Below, piece after piece: positions 1-5,981 of a DNA stretch of 5,981 nt. Under the pieces are notes generated by a model. That model ran no database searches. It worked only from the letters and a program-made list of their open reading frames with translations, and was not told the DNA's origin. The stretch comes from an uncultured Erysipelotrichaceae bacterium (GTDB lineage: Bacteria > Bacillota_I > Bacilli_A > Erysipelotrichales > Erysipelotrichaceae). Both the position numbers and the translations under genes were made by a program. The stretch lies in contig CAJKOS010000115.1 of assembly GCA_905201565.1 (NCBI GenBank), positions 1 to 5,981 of the forward strand, read 5' to 3'. Numbering within the stretch: the first letter of the stretch is position 1; each line of letters begins with the position of its first letter.

Positions 1-1
1 A

Positions 2-136
2 AGAAATAATCGCTTTGAAATACTTGAATGTTTTATAACAGGCGATGTTCGAGAAAACCACAGAGATGAGCGGTGGGTAAATGTGATTGCTGTAAAACGT
101 GATACAACTATGGAGCAATCACCTTGCAGGATATAG
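2..136 (+). CDS. 3' end of an unidentified upstream gene (partial)
   Basis: This frame is open from the window edge to a TAG at 134-136 and gives about 44 residues. It reads like a real protein C-terminus: FEILECFITGDV, then a charged stretch, then RWVNVIAVKR. The alternating hydrophobic pattern suggests a closing beta-strand, as at the end of many class I methyltransferases, but that is only a loose resemblance and I do not identify the family. The last ten or so residues (DTTMEQSPCRI) look less protein-like. They overlap the next gene's frame by 13 nt, so they may be read-through into foreign sequence after a deletion joined two genes. The other + strand frames are broken by stops here (for example 36-38 and 100-102). 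The gene's start lies outside the window. Confidence 0.45.
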   Translation, partial: RNNRFEILECFITGDVRENHRDERWVNVIAVKRDTTMEQSPCRI

Positions 137-1050
137 ATGACTTTAGTGATGAATTGAAGGATGCCCGCGAGGCGTATTGTGACGAATACAAAGAACAGGT
201 ATTGAAGGAGGCGGACCGTTCCATCTCCCGAAATGATTATGTCAATGCGCAGAAAATGCTTTCTGCTGCTATAGCTGTTATTGGTGAAGATGAGGAACTG
301 GAAGAAAAGCTGGAAAGCTTAAATAGTGAAAGCGCAGAGGAGGTATTATATTCCTATTCCGGTATGTATTACCCGGATGGCAGACCACAGAATGTGAGAA
401 GTTTTGATCTTTTCATTAAATCTATTAATGGTTCTTCTGTAACAGCGCAATTCACATATTACAATCCTGATGGTACGCGGGATGTTACAGGAATATACAA
501 CATGGAAGGTGATAATTATACGGAAAATGCGGATGGCACTGCTTCGGTTACCCTCAATGGGACAACGTGGGTAAGGGTCCCAGAAGATGGAAGCCGGGAT
601 ATGTTATCGGGTTTGCAGTTTACATTTTCAGATGACATGAATGTTGTTACTGCAGACGAAGGAAGATTGTTCGGCAAGGACAATACAGTGACGGGACAAT
701 ATGATCATCCGGAAGTGATTCGTTCTTATACGGGTACATACAGGTCAAACTGGGGAGAGACGGGAATGGATCTTGTGATCTCTTCGTGTGATAAAGATAC
801 CGGAATGGTGGAAGCAGAGTGCAGCTTTTATCCGGTGAATGACAATTCCCGTGCGAAAACAGGCAGTTATACAATGGCCGGGCGCGTGTTCAGTGAAAAT
901 GCGGACGGCTCAGTAACACTTGTTCTGATGGGAGATGAATGGCTGAACAAGCCTGCGGATACAAGCATGATTGATTTTTATCTGACAGTCGGAGCTGACG
1001 GTATGACTGCAACCAGCGATCAGTACGATATTAATCTTCATGCACAATAG
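124..1050 (+). CDS. tandem-repeat protein, probably N-terminally truncated, upstream of FHA-ABC exporter
   Basis: The function is unknown. Residues 1-70 are acidic, charged and helical, resembling the TPR-like region that in related Bacillota proteins follows a zinc ribbon and a membrane helix. Residues about 76-186 and 200-308 are two copies of a beta-rich domain: each has an aromatic YxG start, a D-L-x-I strand, a TG-x-Y turn, an ENADG motif and a Trp followed by Pro. There is no signal peptide, lipobox or membrane segment, so as it stands the product would be cytoplasmic. The start is uncertain. TTG at 124 is the first possible start after an in-frame TGA at 100-102 and has a weak GGAG at 112-115; the first in-frame ATG is only at 256, inside the helical region. 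Beginning mid-domain suggests that the N-terminal part was lost. The next gene starts 14 nt downstream, so the two are probably co-transcribed and may work together. This could be a decaying pseudogene, but the remaining frame is intact. Confidence 0.7.
   Translation: MQDIDDFSDELKDAREAYCDEYKEQVLKEADRSISRNDYVNAQKMLSAAIAVIGEDEELEEKLESLNSESAEEVLYSYSGMYYPDGRPQNVRSFDLFIKSINGSSVTAQFTYYNPDGTRDVTGIYNMEGDNYTENADGTASVTLNGTTWVRVPEDGSRDMLSGLQFTFSDDMNVVTADEGRLFGKDNTVTGQYDHPEVIRSYTGTYRSNWGETGMDLVISSCDKDTGMVEAECSFYPVNDNSRAKTGSYTMAGRVFSENADGSVTLVLMGDEWLNKPADTSMIDFYLTVGADGMTATSDQYDINLHAQ
349..1047 (+). repeat. two tandem copies of a ~105-residue domain within the coding sequence
   Basis: At protein level, residues about 76-186 and 200-308 of the first complete gene align by eye. 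Copy 1 has FDLFIKS, VTAQFTYYNPD, TGIYNM, TENADG, LNGTTW and TFSDDMNVVTAD. Copy 2 has MDLVISS, VEAECSFYPVND, TGSYTM, SENADG, LMGDEW and TVGADGMTATSD, in the same order and with similar spacing. The DNA copies have diverged, so this is an old duplication. I cannot name the domain; the pattern suggests a small beta-sandwich or barrel. Confidence 0.7.
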
Positions 1051-1064
1051 AAAAGAGGTGTGGA

Positions 1065-3365
1065 ATGCAGAAAATAAATCGTGATTTTGTCATAACGATT
1101 TTTGACGGAAATCGTGCGCCTGGCAAAATCAGCCTGAGCAGCTTTCATAAAGAACATATTTATTTTGGCAGGGACAGCCATAATGATATTGTTCTGACAT
1201 CACCTCTTGTTTCTATGCAGCACGGCAGGTTCACATGGTTGAACGGATCCTGGATTATTGAAGACAAAGGCGCCTATGATAATGCGCCCAGTACCAATGG
1301 CTTGTCCTATAACAATGCCTCTGTTGAGTCAAGAATGCTGGGTGATGGGGATTTGATCCGCATTGATGATGGCGTGGAATCTGTTTCTGACGGGGTGCTG
1401 TTCATCTGTACTTCCTCCCTTTCGCCAACAAGGTGGCAGTTTTATCAGCTAGAGCAAAAAGCAAAGATGATCATTGGCCGCGACAGCAGCTGTGATATTG
1501 TGATTCCGCATGTTTCAACTGCAAGAAGACATGCAAAGATCACATTTGGAAGCGATGGTTATTCCATTGAGCCGTGCGGTAAATCATGTCCTGTTGTGGT
1601 TAATGGTAAAAGAATATCAAAAAAGGTACATCTTCATGAAAAAGATGTCATCAGTCTGACAAGCGCAAGACTGATTTATTCCAACCATGTTATTTCCTGG
1701 TACTGCTATCAGAATGGTGTGTCCATAGATACTTCTGATATTGTCATCAGAAGAGGACATGGCAGAAAAACGTTTGTGACAAGTAATCATGTTTCTTTCA
1801 GTGTTCATCCTGGTGAACTTGTGGCAATTGTTGGCGGATCCGGGGCAGGGAAGTCGACGATTCTGAATTGCATGTGCGGTTATTTGAAACCGGACGAAGG
1901 AAATGTCTTCATCAATGGTACAAATCTCTATGAAAACTTTGATGCTTTGAAGAAGATGATCGGTTATGTTCCGCAGTCAGACATTGTCTATGACAATCTG
2001 AGTCTGTATGACATGTTGAAATATACCGCAAAGCTGAGGCTGCCTTCAGATACTTCTCATAAGGAACGTGAAGCAGCGGTTGACAAGGCGATTGCAACGG
2101 TTGAACTGGCAGAAAAGAAGAAGAGCCTCATCCGTTCTTTGAGCGGCGGCCAAAGGAAGAGAGCCAGCATTGCTGTAGAATTGCTGTGTGATCCAAATTT
2201 GCTGTTTCTGGATGAACCGTGTTCCGGGCTTGATCCCGGGACGGAAAGAAGTCTGATGTTATCGCTACGCAAGATGGCGGATAACGGCAAAACGGTTGTC
2301 CTTGTGACACATAGCACACTTCAGCTGAAATTGTGCGACAGAATTGCGTTTATGGGCAAGGGCGGCAATTTATGTTTCTTTGGGTCATATGATGAAGCGA
2401 TTCGCTATTTTCAGGTGACGGATATAGCGGATATTTATCAGCGTATAACAGAGTATGCTGAATACTATGCGCAAAACTTTTCTGCATTGCAAAAAAGAAA
2501 CAGCATCAATACAAGAACGGTATCTGTTACATACAGACCAAAGGAGCAGCCTTTACGGCAGCTGCGCATTCTCAGCATGCGTTATCTGAGACTGATTATC
2601 AATGATACACAAAGACTGTTGCTGCTGTTGCTGCAGGCACCTCTTCTTGCTTTTTTGATCTCACTTGTTGCAGATGGAAACCAGTTCGAACAATATGAAA
2701 TGACGAAGAGCCTTCTCTTTTCGCTTTCCTGCTCTGCTTTCTGGGTTGGTATGCTCAATGCGATTCAGGAAATATGCAAAGAGAGGACAATCCTCAAACG
2801 CGAATTCATGACGGGGCTTTCATTAAGCGCATATGTTATATCCAAAATTGTCGTATTAGGTATTTTATGTCTGCTGCAGAGTTTCTTCATAACGGCAGTC
2901 TTTGCGGCAATGGTCGGTATGCCGGAAAATGGCATATTGTTCAACGGATTTGCGGAAGTCTATATTACAACATTTTTGACGTCTCTTTCAGCCTCGGCAA
3001 TGGGACTGTTTGTGTCATCTTTATTTACTAATGCAGATAGGGCGATGACGGTGGCGCCTATACTTCTCATGCCGCAGATCCTCTTTTCTGGATTGATCTT
3101 CAAACTGAGCGGGGTGACCGAGTTGATTTCCTGGCTGGCGGTATGCCGCTGGAGTATGGAAAGCTATGGGACAACAGCGAATCTCAATGACATGCCTCTG
3201 AGACTTCAGCAGCAGGGGGTTATGATTCCTCATGCGACAGAATCGTTTTTTACCTTTTCTATACCACACCTTCTCACTTCCTGGGGTATTCTCATACTAT
3301 TCGTCGTCTTGTTTTTGATTGCTGCAAAACTGGTGCTTAGAAGAATCAGAAATGAAAGAGGATAG
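1065..3365 (+). CDS. FHA-FHA-ABC exporter (ATPase and permease in one chain)
   Basis: This is a membrane exporter half-unit that probably works as a dimer, with a regulatory phosphothreonine-reading head. FHA domain 1 (about 30-105) has G35-R36, S50, H53 and N78-G79. FHA domain 2 (about 133-205) has G138-R139, S151, R155-H156 and N180-G181. The ATPase (about 220-450) is complete: Walker A GGSGAGKST at 257-265, Q-loop Q304, signature LSGGQ at 359-363, Walker B LLFLDEP at 379-385, D-loop SGLD at 387-390 and H-loop H416. About six membrane helices follow (near 518-536, 549-567, 590-617, 630-654, 661-682 and 737-757), in the ABCG/ABC-2 order of ATPase first, then permease. The layout matches mycobacterial Rv1747, whose FHA domains are bound by the phosphorylating kinase PknF. 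Control by a Ser/Thr kinase is therefore inferred, but no kinase is in the window. The substrate is unknown. ATG at 1065 follows AGAGGTG at 1054-1060. Confidence 0.92.
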   Translation: MQKINRDFVITIFDGNRAPGKISLSSFHKEHIYFGRDSHNDIVLTSPLVSMQHGRFTWLNGSWIIEDKGAYDNAPSTNGLSYNNASVESRMLGDGDLIRIDDGVESVSDGVLFICTSSLSPTRWQFYQLEQKAKMIIGRDSSCDIVIPHVSTARRHAKITFGSDGYSIEPCGKSCPVVVNGKRISKKVHLHEKDVISLTSARLIYSNHVISWYCYQNGVSIDTSDIVIRRGHGRKTFVTSNHVSFSVHPGELVAIVGGSGAGKSTILNCMCGYLKPDEGNVFINGTNLYENFDALKKMIGYVPQSDIVYDNLSLYDMLKYTAKLRLPSDTSHKEREAAVDKAIATVELAEKKKSLIRSLSGGQRKRASIAVELLCDPNLLFLDEPCSGLDPGTERSLMLSLRKMADNGKTVVLVTHSTLQLKLCDRIAFMGKGGNLCFFGSYDEAIRYFQVTDIADIYQRITEYAEYYAQNFSALQKRNSINTRTVSVTYRPKEQPLRQLRILSMRYLRLIINDTQRLLLLLLQAPLLAFLISLVADGNQFEQYEMTKSLLFSLSCSAFWVGMLNAIQEICKERTILKREFMTGLSLSAYVISKIVVLGILCLLQSFFITAVFAAMVGMPENGILFNGFAEVYITTFLTSLSASAMGLFVSSLFTNADRAMTVAPILLMPQILFSGLIFKLSGVTELISWLAVCRWSMESYGTTANLNDMPLRLQQQGVMIPHATESFFTFSIPHLLTSWGILILFVVLFLIAAKLVLRRIRNERG

Positions 3366-3409
3366 GAAAAGCAGAAACGAAATGAGAAAGATTGTTTTGC
3401 ATGTATTAC

Positions 3410-3435
3410 AGGCGGATAGAAAAATCCGCTTTTTT
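3410..3435 (+). terminator. Rho-independent terminator of the exporter unit
   Basis: GCGGAT (3412-3417) pairs perfectly with ATCCGC (3424-3429) across a 6-nt A-rich loop, with possible extra G-T and A-T pairs at the base. A run of six T follows at 3430-3435. It lies 45 nt after the exporter's stop codon and before the copper promoter, so it should insulate the two units. The stem is short but GC-rich. Confidence 0.8.
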
Positions 3436-3446
3436 GAGCGTTTCAG

Positions 3447-3475
3447 TTGCTTGATATACCCCATAAGGGTATATT
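3447..3475 (+). promoter_or_regulatory. promoter of csoR-copA
   Basis: The best sigma-A match is TTGCTT (3447-3452) and TATATT (3470-3475) with a 17-nt spacer. The -10 box matches the consensus at five of six positions and the -35 at three. Transcription would begin near 3482, leaving a very short leader with the ribosome binding site almost at the 5' end. An alternative, TTGATA (3451-3456) with TTTATA (3474-3479), would start inside the ribosome binding site and is less likely. Confidence 0.6.
3454..3474. promoter_or_regulatory. CsoR operator (inverted repeat)
   Basis: ATATACCC (3454-3461) and GGGTATAT (3467-3474) form a perfect 8-bp inverted repeat with a 5-nt spacer. The TACCC-N5-GGGTA core is the kind of site bound by CsoR upstream of copper operons in Bacillus and Listeria. 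It fills the promoter spacer and covers most of the -10 box, so a bound repressor would block RNA polymerase. Its position just ahead of csoR itself implies autoregulation by copper. Confidence 0.85.
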
Positions 3476-3493
3476 TATATATGAGGTGAGAGT

Positions 3494-3802
3494 ATGGAGA
3501 AAAAGAAGTGTACATTCTGCAGCGGCAGAAAGACTGTGCGGAGTGAAGAAGAAAAGAAAAAGATGCTTGCAAGGCTCAAGCGGGCGGAAGGGCAGATTCG
3601 CGGTATAGAGAAAATGGTTGAAGAAGATACCTACTGTCCGGATATTATGATTCAGGTTGCGGCAGTGCAAAATGCACTGAATAGTTTCAACCGGGTATTG
3701 CTCACCAATCATATGCATGGCTGTGTGGCAGAAGACATCCGAGAGGGAAATGATGATGCGATTGATGAACTTGCGGATCTTGTGGAACGGTTATTGAAAT
3801 GA
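3494..3802 (+). CDS. csoR: copper-sensing transcriptional repressor CsoR
   Basis: This is a DUF156/CsoR-family all-helical repressor that holds copper-operon promoters shut until Cu(I) binds. The 102-residue length is normal for the family. The Cu(I) ligands are Cys48, His73 and Cys77, with the same spacing (25 and 4) as in the known CsoR proteins. Cys-His-Cys separates it from nickel RcnR and formaldehyde FrmR relatives. The family core is clear: RLKRAEGQIRGIEKMVEED near 27-45, then QVAAVQNALNSF near 54-65. An extra N-terminal Cys6-x-x-Cys9 lies outside the core; several Firmicutes members have a similar Cys-bearing tail, and its role is unclear. ATG at 3494 follows GAGGTGAG just upstream. 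The stop overlaps the ribosome binding site of copA, so the two genes form one operon under the operator upstream. Confidence 0.95.
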   Translation: MEKKKCTFCSGRKTVRSEEEKKKMLARLKRAEGQIRGIEKMVEEDTYCPDIMIQVAAVQNALNSFNRVLLTNHMHGCVAEDIREGNDDAIDELADLVERLLK

Positions 3803-3807
3803 GGTGA
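3801..3807 (+). promoter_or_regulatory. ribosome binding site that sets the copA start
   Basis: GAGGTGA begins inside the csoR TGA stop (3800-3802) and sits 6 nt before GTG at 3814. It fixes that GTG as the copA start in preference to the out-of-frame TTG at 3812. The overlap with the stop codon suggests that ribosomes finishing csoR help start copA, which is an inference from the spacing. Confidence 0.75.
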
Positions 3808-3813
3808 TCTGTT

Positions 3814-5981
3814 GTGGAACAGTTTGTTGTTACGGGTATGTCCTGTGCGGCATGCCAGGCAAGAGTAGAAAAAGCAGTCAGTAAGGTGGACGGTGTCAGT
3901 TCTTGTTCGGTGTCTCTTTTGACCAATTCTATGGGAGTAGAAGGTAGTGCTGATCCATCAAAGATTATTGAAGCAGTGGAAAAAGCAGGTTATGGTGCTT
4001 CTTTAAAAGGTGAAGAGAAGAAGAGTATCAGTGCTTCTGAGAAGCTGAAGATGGAAGAAGAAGCGCTGGAAGACAAGGAGACACCAAAGTTGAAGAAGAG
4101 ACTCATCCTTTCAGTTGGTTTTCTCATTGTGCTCATGTATATCACCATGGGTTATAACATGTGGGGATGGCCGCTGCCTGCTTTCTTTGACCACAATTTC
4201 ATGGCATTGAGCTTGACACAAATGTTTCTTGCCCTGATTGTTATGGCAATTAATCACAAATTCTTTACATCGGGTTTCCGTTCATTGTTAGAAGGAGCAC
4301 CGAATATGGATACTCTGGTAGCTCTTGGCTCATCGGTATCTTTCCTCTGGTCAGTTGTTGTGATGTATGAGATTGGCGGGATGTATGCGGCAGGCGCTTC
4401 GGCCCATGATATCATGATGATTTATCACAATGAGCTTTATTTTGAAAGCGGAGCGATGATTCCGGCGCTTATTACGGTTGGTAAGATGTTAGAAGCAATG
4501 TCCAAAGGGCGCACAACAGATGCGTTGAAGAGTCTCATGAAGCTTGCTCCGCAAAGTGCAACGCTCATCCGCAATGGCATGGAAATCAAAGTTGGCATAG
4601 ATGAAGTAGAAAGCGGGGATATCTTTGCAGTTAGACCTGGTGAATCCATTCCGGTGGATGGTGTAATCGTGGAAGGTACGACTGCTGTTAATGAATCTGC
4701 TTTGACGGGTGAATCCATCCCGGTTGATAAAGCGGTGGGAGATACTGTCAGTGCAGCAACGATTAATACAAGCGGTTATATCAAGGCAAGGGCAACAAGA
4801 GTTGGTGAAGACACAACATTGTCAAAGATTATTGCTTTAGTATCTGATGCGGCAGCCACAAAAGCGCCAATTGCCCGCATTGCGGACAAGGTTTCCGGTA
4901 TCTTTGTACCATCTGTCATCACAATTGCCATCATTGTAACCGTTGGCTGGCTCATTGCAGGGGCATCATTTGCGGATGCACTGGCAAGAGGTATCTCGGT
5001 TCTGGTCATTTCCTGCCCTTGTGCATTAGGACTTGCCACACCGGTTGCGATCATGGTCGGTAACGGAATGGGCGCAAAGAACGGCATTCTCTTCAAGACA
5101 AGTGAAGCACTTGAATCTGCGGGCAGAACAGAGATTGTTGCCCTGGATAAAACGGGGACAATTACCAGCGGTCAGCCTGTTGTGACAGATATCTATGCGG
5201 CAGATGGTGTAACCGAAAAGGAATTGTTAGACAAGGCTGCAGCTCTTGAGGGAAAGAGCGAACATCCTCTGGCAAGAGCTGTCATGGCTAAAGCTGAAGA
5301 AGATGGATTGACTGTCGAAGAAGTGGAAGACTTCAAGGCAGAAGTTGGCAGTGGTCTGACAGCGACATTACATGGGCATGTGCTCTATGGTGGTAATGCG
5401 CGTTATGTTTCTTCAAAGTGTACGATTAGCGAAGAACTTTCCAAGAAGGCAGAAGACTTCTCTGCCAAAGGAAAAACACCGCTCTTCTTTGCGCAGGATG
5501 ATACAATTCTTGGTGTTATTGCAGTGGCAGATACAATCAAACCCGATTCCAGACAGGCAATTACGGAACTCAGGAATATGGGTGTTGAAGTTGTCATGAT
5601 TACCGGTGACAATGAAAAAACCGCAAAGGCTATTGGAGAAGAAGCTGGTGTAGATACGGTCATTGCCGGGGTTTTACCTGAAGGCAAAGAAGCAAAGATC
5701 AGTGAGCTGATGAAAAAGGGCAAAACGGCCATGGTTGGGGATGGCATCAATGATGCTCCGGCATTGACAAGGGCTGATACCGGTATTGCGATTGGCGCAG
5801 GTACGGATGTGGCGATTGATAGTGCAGATATTGTTCTTATGAACAGTAAACTGACCGATGTTTCGGCAGCCATCAGACTCTCAAGAGCAGTATTGAGGAA
5901 CATTCATGAAAACCTGTTCTGGGCATTCTTCTACAACACCATCGGCATCCCGCTGGCCGCGGGCGTGTTCATCCCGCTGGG
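3814..5981 (+). CDS. copA: Cu(I)-exporting P1B-type ATPase CopA (3' partial)
   Basis: This is an inner-membrane pump that uses ATP to expel Cu(I) from the cytoplasm. One N-terminal HMA domain carries GMSCAAC (residues 8-14). Membrane helices follow near 95-115, 130-148, 165-187 and 208-228. The actuator motif TGES is at 298-301. The transport-site helix has CPC at 401-403. The catalytic DKTGT with phosphorylated Asp445 is at 445-449, SEHP with His484 at 482-485, TGDN at 597-600 and GDGIND at 642-647. Y707-N708 in the seventh helix, together with CPC, marks Cu(I)/Ag(I) specificity. The reading frame is unbroken for 722 codons and leaves the window in helix 7. Helix 8, with its expected Met and Ser ligands, is missing; roughly 30-50 residues would finish a normal CopA. 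The start is GTG, 11 nt after csoR. The last 23 codons are strikingly GC-rich. No copper chaperone gene (copZ) is seen, though one could follow downstream. Confidence 0.96.
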   Translation, partial: MEQFVVTGMSCAACQARVEKAVSKVDGVSSCSVSLLTNSMGVEGSADPSKIIEAVEKAGYGASLKGEEKKSISASEKLKMEEEALEDKETPKLKKRLILSVGFLIVLMYITMGYNMWGWPLPAFFDHNFMALSLTQMFLALIVMAINHKFFTSGFRSLLEGAPNMDTLVALGSSVSFLWSVVVMYEIGGMYAAGASAHDIMMIYHNELYFESGAMIPALITVGKMLEAMSKGRTTDALKSLMKLAPQSATLIRNGMEIKVGIDEVESGDIFAVRPGESIPVDGVIVEGTTAVNESALTGESIPVDKAVGDTVSAATINTSGYIKARATRVGEDTTLSKIIALVSDAAATKAPIARIADKVSGIFVPSVITIAIIVTVGWLIAGASFADALARGISVLVISCPCALGLATPVAIMVGNGMGAKNGILFKTSEALESAGRTEIVALDKTGTITSGQPVVTDIYAADGVTEKELLDKAAALEGKSEHPLARAVMAKAEEDGLTVEEVEDFKAEVGSGLTATLHGHVLYGGNARYVSSKCTISEELSKKAEDFSAKGKTPLFFAQDDTILGVIAVADTIKPDSRQAITELRNMGVEVVMITGDNEKTAKAIGEEAGVDTVIAGVLPEGKEAKISELMKKGKTAMVGDGINDAPALTRADTGIAIGAGTDVAIDSADIVLMNSKLTDVSAAIRLSRAVLRNIHENLFWAFFYNTIGIPLAAGVFIPL

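Noticed and set aside
15..39. Promoter-like TTGAAA and TATAAC ahead of the 308-codon gene
   Set aside because: The spacer is only 13 nt, too short for a sigma-A promoter, and both boxes lie inside a reading frame that looks coding.
204..235. Strong GAAGGAGG at 204-211 followed by ATG at 233
   Set aside because: That ATG is out of frame with the 308-codon gene and 21 nt away. No in-frame start lies at a useful distance, so the motif is most likely just the Leu-Lys-Glu-Ala coding sequence.
2617..2640. CTG/TTG-rich run resembling a simple repeat
   Set aside because: It encodes a leucine stretch at the start of the first membrane helix of the exporter. The codons alternate between CTG and TTG, so it is not a clean microsatellite.
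2774..3031. Plus-strand open frame of 85 codons inside the exporter
   Set aside because: It overlaps the membrane region of the exporter in another frame, has no good ribosome binding site, and its product looks random.
4437..5096. Two minus-strand open frames (4437-4718 and 4776-5096)
   Set aside because: Both are antisense to the actuator and CPC regions of copA. The products have no recognisable domain and simply mirror the strong codon bias of the sense gene.
5403..5903. Long open frame on the minus strand (166 codons)
   Set aside because: It lies wholly inside copA, whose catalytic motifs (TGDN, GDGIND) are read on the plus strand. Its product is low-complexity, rich in Ser, Ala and Ile, and shows no recognisable motif.

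Overview
The window looks like a piece of a low-to-mid GC Bacillota (Firmicutes) genome. The evidence is strong GAGGTGA-type ribosome binding sites, A/T-leaning third codon positions, a CsoR/CopA pair of Firmicutes type, and an FHA-ABC exporter of a kind seen in gut clostridia and erysipelotrichs. A finer placement such as Erysipelotrichia is a guess from gene style only. All four confident genes are on the + strand, packed tightly, in two transcription units separated by a hairpin terminator.

Unit 1 (about 1-3435). The window opens inside the 3' end of an unidentified reading frame that stops at 136. A 308-codon gene overlaps it. This gene has no signal peptide or membrane anchor and seems to begin mid-domain, in a helical, TPR-like stretch. 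Two tandem copies of a beta-rich domain of about 105 residues follow. After a 14-nt gap comes a 766-residue protein with two N-terminal FHA domains, a complete ABC ATPase and about six membrane helices. It resembles mycobacterial Rv1747, a transporter controlled by Ser/Thr phosphorylation. The unit ends at a hairpin plus T-tract at 3410-3435.

Unit 2 (about 3447 to the end of the window). This is a copper-efflux operon. A promoter has a perfect 8-bp inverted repeat of the TACCC/GGGTA type set between and over its -35 and -10 boxes. It drives csoR (a Cu(I)-sensing repressor with the Cys-His-Cys ligand set) and then, 11 nt later and probably translationally coupled, copA (a P1B-type Cu(I)-exporting ATPase). 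copA runs off the right edge after 722 codons. The expected circuit is that apo-CsoR sits on its own promoter, Cu(I) releases it, and CopA is made to pump copper out.

The most unusual points are the apparent N-terminal truncation at the left edge, the phospho-signalling exporter paired with a tandem-repeat partner, and an abrupt switch to GC-rich codons in the last 70 or so bases of copA. That switch suggests recombination or a chimeric contig end. I see no RNA genes, CRISPR arrays or insertion sequences, and nothing that amounts to a clearly new system. No stretch above 300 bases lacks a gene.
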